Assembly: GCA_014378285.1 (NCBI GenBank)
Contig: JACMNZ010000204.1
Span: 1 to 8,514, forward strand
Origin: Pseudopedobacter sp.
Lineage (GTDB): Bacteria; Bacteroidota; Bacteroidia; Sphingobacteriales; Sphingobacteriaceae
DNA length: 8,514 nt
Direction: 5' to 3'
Part shown: one piece after another, positions 6,117-8,514 of the stretch
Layout of the letters: each line of letters opens with the position of its first letter
Numbering within the stretch: position 1 is the stretch's first letter
Program-made: the position numbers and the translations under genes
Notes under the pieces: model-generated
Told to the model about the DNA's origin: nothing
The model's database searches: none
What the model saw: only the letters and a program-made list of their open reading frames with translations

Positions 6117-7166
6117 ATGAAGTTATCACAATTCAAATTCCATTTACCCGAATCTCTAATTGCTCATACCCCTTCAGAAAGCCGCGACGAGTCTCGTTTA
6201 ATGGTATTAGATAAAAAAACCGGCAAAATTGAGCACAAAATATTTAAGGATATCCTTGGATATTTTGAAGAGAAGGATGTGATGATTTTAAATAACACCA
6301 AAGTTTTCCCTGCTCGTTTATATGGTAATAAAGAAAAAACTGGCGCAACAATAGAAGTTTTCTTGTTAAGAGAGTTAAATAAGGAATTGCGTTTATGGGA
6401 TGTTTTAGTAGATCCTGCTCGTAAAATTAGGGTAGGTAACAAACTATACTTTGGCGATGATGACCTTTTGGTTGCCGAAGTTGTAGATAATACCACATCA
6501 AGAGGGCGTACCATCCGTTTCCTTTTTGATGGAACCGACGAAGAATTTAGACAAAATATAGAGGTTTTAGGTGAAACTCCACTCCCTAAATACATAAAAC
6601 GCAAGCCAACTGCTGAGGATAAAGACCGCTATCAAACTATTTTCGCTAAAAACGAAGGTTCAGTCGCTGCGCCAACAGCTGGTTTACATTTTAGCCGTGA
6701 GTTAATGAAACGACTAGAATTAAAAGGAGTTGATTTTGCGGAAGTAACCCTACACATAGGTCTGGGTACATTCAGACAGGTTGAGGTTGAAGATTTAACG
6801 AAACATAAAATGGATTCAGAGCAAATCATCATCCAACAAAAAGATGCTGATATTGTGAATAAAGCTAAAGAAGAAAAAAGAAAAATTTGTGCAGTTGGTA
6901 CAACTGTAATGAGGTCTATTGAATCTGCGGTTTCTGCCAACCATACTTTAAAACCAGTTAACGACTGGACTTCAAAATTTATTTTCCCTCCCTACGAGTT
7001 TAGTATCGCCAATAGCATGGTAACTAATTTCCACACGCCAGAATCTACATTATTAATGATGGTTGCTGCATTTGGAAATTATGATTACGTAATGAATGCT
7101 TATGAACAGGCGGTAAAAGAGAAGTATAGATTTTTTAGCTACGGCGATGCCATGTTGATCATTTAA
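6117..7166 (+). CDS. queA: S-adenosylmethionine:tRNA ribosyltransferase-isomerase QueA
   Basis: A cytoplasmic enzyme of tRNA modification. It transfers and isomerises the ribosyl part of S-adenosylmethionine onto preQ1 at the wobble position 34 of GUN-anticodon tRNAs, giving epoxyqueuosine. The length of 349 residues is typical (about 340-356). Family motifs in order: FHLPESLIAHTP (8-19), LNNTKVFPARL (58-68), GETPLPKYI (152-160), the RYQTIFA to GLHFS core (171-193), GLGTFRQV (215-222), NFHTPEST and LLMMVAAFG (304-320), and the C-terminal YRFFSYGDAMLI (337-348). All appear intact. The ATG at 6117 places LSQFKFHLPE at the N-terminus as in homologues. A candidate promoter lies 26 nt upstream and an intrinsic terminator 21 nt downstream, so the gene is probably transcribed alone. 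No other queuosine genes lie in the window. Confidence 0.96.
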   Translation: MKLSQFKFHLPESLIAHTPSESRDESRLMVLDKKTGKIEHKIFKDILGYFEEKDVMILNNTKVFPARLYGNKEKTGATIEVFLLRELNKELRLWDVLVDPARKIRVGNKLYFGDDDLLVAEVVDNTTSRGRTIRFLFDGTDEEFRQNIEVLGETPLPKYIKRKPTAEDKDRYQTIFAKNEGSVAAPTAGLHFSRELMKRLELKGVDFAEVTLHIGLGTFRQVEVEDLTKHKMDSEQIIIQQKDADIVNKAKEEKRKICAVGTTVMRSIESAVSANHTLKPVNDWTSKFIFPPYEFSIANSMVTNFHTPESTLLMMVAAFGNYDYVMNAYEQAVKEKYRFFSYGDAMLII

Positions 7167-7187
7167 TCTCAAATATAAAATTTTATT

Positions 7188-7214
7188 AAAAGACCGATTT
7201 TATCGGTCTTTTTT
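7188..7214 (+). terminator. Intrinsic terminator after queA
   Basis: AAAAGACCGAT (7188-7198), a TTT loop, and ATCGGTCTTTT (7202-7212) form an 11-bp perfect stem, with six Ts at 7209-7214. Without the A-T flank the core is the 8-bp AGACCGAT/ATCGGTCT. Runs of A before and T after make it usable in both directions. It begins 21 nt after the queA stop and ends 18 nt before the ispD ATG. Confidence 0.88.
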
Positions 7215-7232
7215 GTTTAATTGGATTTAATT

Positions 7233-7913
7233 ATGAACCGTCAAAATACTTTTTACGCCATTATCGTTGCTGGTGGCAGCGGTAGCCGCATGAGTAGCGA
7301 TATTCCCAAGCAATTTTTAAAGATTAATGGTTTACCAATTTTAATGCATACCATTAATGCGTTTCATCTTAACAAATATCAACCCCAAATAATTTTGGTT
7401 TTGGCTAAGGCCGATGAAAAAATTTGGAATGATTTGATTTCAGAGCATCAATATATTGTACCACATCAAGTTGTATTTGGTGGCGAGCAAAGATTCCATT
7501 CTGTAAAAAACGGCTTAGAAAACATAAAAGGAGAAAATGCCATTATCGCTATCCATGATGCAGTTCGTCCGTTAGTTTCTCAAACAACGATTATTAATTG
7601 CTTTGAGAAAGCCATTACAAAAGGAAATGCCATTGCCGCAATCCCATCTAAAGATTCCATAAGAAAATTAACCAATGGTAAAACAGAAGCCTTAGACCGG
7701 AAAGAAATCTATTTAGTCCAAACACCGCAAACATTTCAATATCATCAACTCAAAAAAGCTTACAAACAAGATTATCAAGATTCATTTACTGATGATTCTT
7801 CTGTAGTAGAAAAGGCAGGATTTCAAATCCATCTAGAAAAAGGCGATGAGTTTAATTTTAAGATCACTTTCAAAAAGGACTTATTAGTTGCAGAAACTCT
7901 ACTGAAGATTTAA
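7233..7913 (+). CDS. ispD: 2-C-methyl-D-erythritol 4-phosphate cytidylyltransferase IspD
   Basis: A cytoplasmic enzyme of the MEP isoprenoid pathway that joins MEP and CTP to give CDP-methylerythritol and pyrophosphate. The 226 residues fit the family. Motifs: nucleotide-binding loop AGGSGSRM (13-20) with Arg19, PKQF (25-28) with Lys26, GGEQRFHSV (83-91), HDAVRP (108-113) with the metal-binding Asp109, Arg156 and QTPQTF (163-168), TDDSSVVE (186-193), and FNFKIT with Lys210 near the end. These match the catalytic set of E. coli IspD (Arg20, Lys27, Asp106, Arg157, Lys213). The frame is open further upstream to a TTG at 7221, but the ATG at 7233 is preferred: it gives the usual short lead into the first strand and has GGA 7 nt upstream. 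The terminator in front leaves an 18-nt leader, so transcription may come from readthrough or a promoter overlapping the hairpin. Confidence 0.95.
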   Translation: MNRQNTFYAIIVAGGSGSRMSSDIPKQFLKINGLPILMHTINAFHLNKYQPQIILVLAKADEKIWNDLISEHQYIVPHQVVFGGEQRFHSVKNGLENIKGENAIIAIHDAVRPLVSQTTIINCFEKAITKGNAIAAIPSKDSIRKLTNGKTEALDRKEIYLVQTPQTFQYHQLKKAYKQDYQDSFTDDSSVVEKAGFQIHLEKGDEFNFKITFKKDLLVAETLLKI

Positions 7914-7927
7914 AAAAGAGACAAATC

Positions 7928-7958
7928 ATTACAGCATCAAATTATTCTGTAATATTTT
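7928..7958 (+). terminator. Weak candidate terminator after ispD
   Basis: ATTACAG (7928-7934) and CTGTAAT (7947-7953) are perfect 7-bp arms around a 12-nt loop, followed by ATTTT (7954-7958). It starts 14 nt after the ispD stop. The stem has only two G-C pairs and the T tract is short, so termination would be weak. Its TTACAG/CTGTAA core is also found in the hairpin at 384-425. Confidence 0.4.
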
Positions 7959-8016
7959 AGTGCTAATCGTCTAAAAACAAACAATTCTTGCATATTTATA
8001 AATTAAAATTTATGAT

Positions 8017-8514
8017 ATGCGTAAAACTTTACTTCTTACCTCTTTCTTAATTACTTCTTCTTTTATTTTTGCCCAAAAGAAACCCTTAGACCATTCGGTT
8101 TATGATATATGGCAAAATTTAGCAAATGAAAAAATAAGTAACAAAGGAAATTTTGTAGGCTATGCTGTTACGCCACAAGCTGGCGATGCCGAGTTTCACA
8201 TAAAAAACCTAAAATCTAATCAAAATTTCCAATACCCAAGAGGGGAAGAGTTCAAATTTTCTTTAGATGAGAAATTTGCTGCATTTACAATCAAACCAAC
8301 TTATCAAGAAACACGACAAGCAAAAATTAAGAAAAAGAAAGCCGACGATTTACCCAAAGATTCACTCGGGATTATAAACTTAAAAACTTTGGCGTTGATA
8401 AAAATCCCAAGAATTAAATCTTATGCTTTTGCAGAAAAAGTAGGAAACGTTTTAGCCTATCTAGTAGATAAAGATCCTACCGATACCGTAAAAAAGAAAA
8501 AACCTGTTTCAAAA
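8017..8514 (+). CDS. Secreted S9-family (prolyl-oligopeptidase-like) peptidase, N-terminal part
   Basis: A frame opens at ATG 8017 and runs without a stop to the window edge (166 codons). The first 19 residues form a Sec signal peptide: basic MRK, hydrophobic LLLTSFLITSSFIF, and a likely cleavage after FA, before Gln20. The mature start KPLDHSVYDIWQNLANEKIS, then NFVGYAVTPQAGDAEF, resembles the beginning of the beta-propeller domain of large Bacteroidetes S9 peptidases, in which a propeller precedes a C-terminal alpha/beta hydrolase with the Ser-Asp-His triad. That catalytic domain is outside the window, so peptidase activity is inferred from N-terminal resemblance only. Two lysine-rich stretches (near 8320-8342 and 8491-8504) interrupt the predicted strands. 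It should act in the periplasm. It starts 103 nt after ispD, with no clear promoter motif. Confidence 0.72.
   Translation, partial: MRKTLLLTSFLITSSFIFAQKKPLDHSVYDIWQNLANEKISNKGNFVGYAVTPQAGDAEFHIKNLKSNQNFQYPRGEEFKFSLDEKFAAFTIKPTYQETRQAKIKKKKADDLPKDSLGIINLKTLALIKIPRIKSYAFAEKVGNVLAYLVDKDPTDTVKKKKPVSK

Noticed and set aside
6164..6604. 146-codon open frame on the minus strand inside queA
   Set aside because: It lies antisense to a fully conserved queA, has Ser/Leu-rich composition typical of a shadow frame, and shows no motif.
6632..6940. 102-codon minus-strand open frame inside queA
   Set aside because: It is antisense to conserved QueA motifs and has no independent evidence.
7221..7232. TTG at 7221 as the start of ispD
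   Set aside because: It would add four residues not expected in the family and would start 6 nt after the terminator T tract; the ATG at 7233 is better.
1..8514. CRISPR arrays, tRNA or rRNA genes, toxin-antitoxin or defence modules
   Set aside because: No regularly spaced repeats, cloverleaf-like sequence, rRNA motif or defence-type protein was seen on either strand.

Overview
The window reads as chromosomal DNA of a low-GC member of the Bacteroidetes, most like a Pedobacter or other Sphingobacteriaceae. This placement is an inference. It rests on an ara locus headed by a Nudix-type AraR instead of AraC, on TAnnTTTG-like -7 promoter elements, on the near absence of Shine-Dalgarno sequences, and on the sequence style of the terminal S9 peptidase. 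All intact genes are on the + strand. The only minus-strand gene is a decayed transposase.

Layout. Positions 2-271 hold the C-terminal end of a thioredoxin-fold (TlpA-like) protein. Positions 272-697 are an AT-rich intergenic stretch with a long perfect hairpin (384-425). Positions 698-5347 form the L-arabinose catabolic locus: araR (regulator), araB (ribulokinase), araD (ribulose-5-phosphate 4-epimerase) and araA (arabinose isomerase). A 21-bp inverted repeat lies directly before araB and overlaps a candidate -7 element; it is the best candidate AraR operator. Positions 5348-6116 hold no working gene. They contain a short, multiply frameshifted, 3'-truncated remnant of an ISAs1-family (H-repeat) transposase on the minus strand, bordered by a perfect 12-bp inverted repeat. 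Positions 6117-7166 encode queA (queuosine tRNA modification), followed by a textbook terminator, then ispD (7233-7913, isoprenoid MEP pathway). A secreted S9 (prolyl-oligopeptidase-like) peptidase begins at 8017 and runs off the window.

Function. AraA, AraB and AraD together convert L-arabinose via L-ribulose and L-ribulose-5-phosphate to D-xylulose-5-phosphate. AraR probably represses araBDA and is released by the sugar. No arabinose transporter, mutarotase or arabinosidase lies inside the window, and the stretch just after araA is where the transposase debris sits. queA and ispD are unrelated housekeeping genes.

I found no convincing previously undescribed system. The observations most worth a second look are the araB operator/promoter overlap, the transposase scar and its inverted repeat, the unexplained hairpin at 384-425, and the terminator placed only 18 nt before the ispD start.
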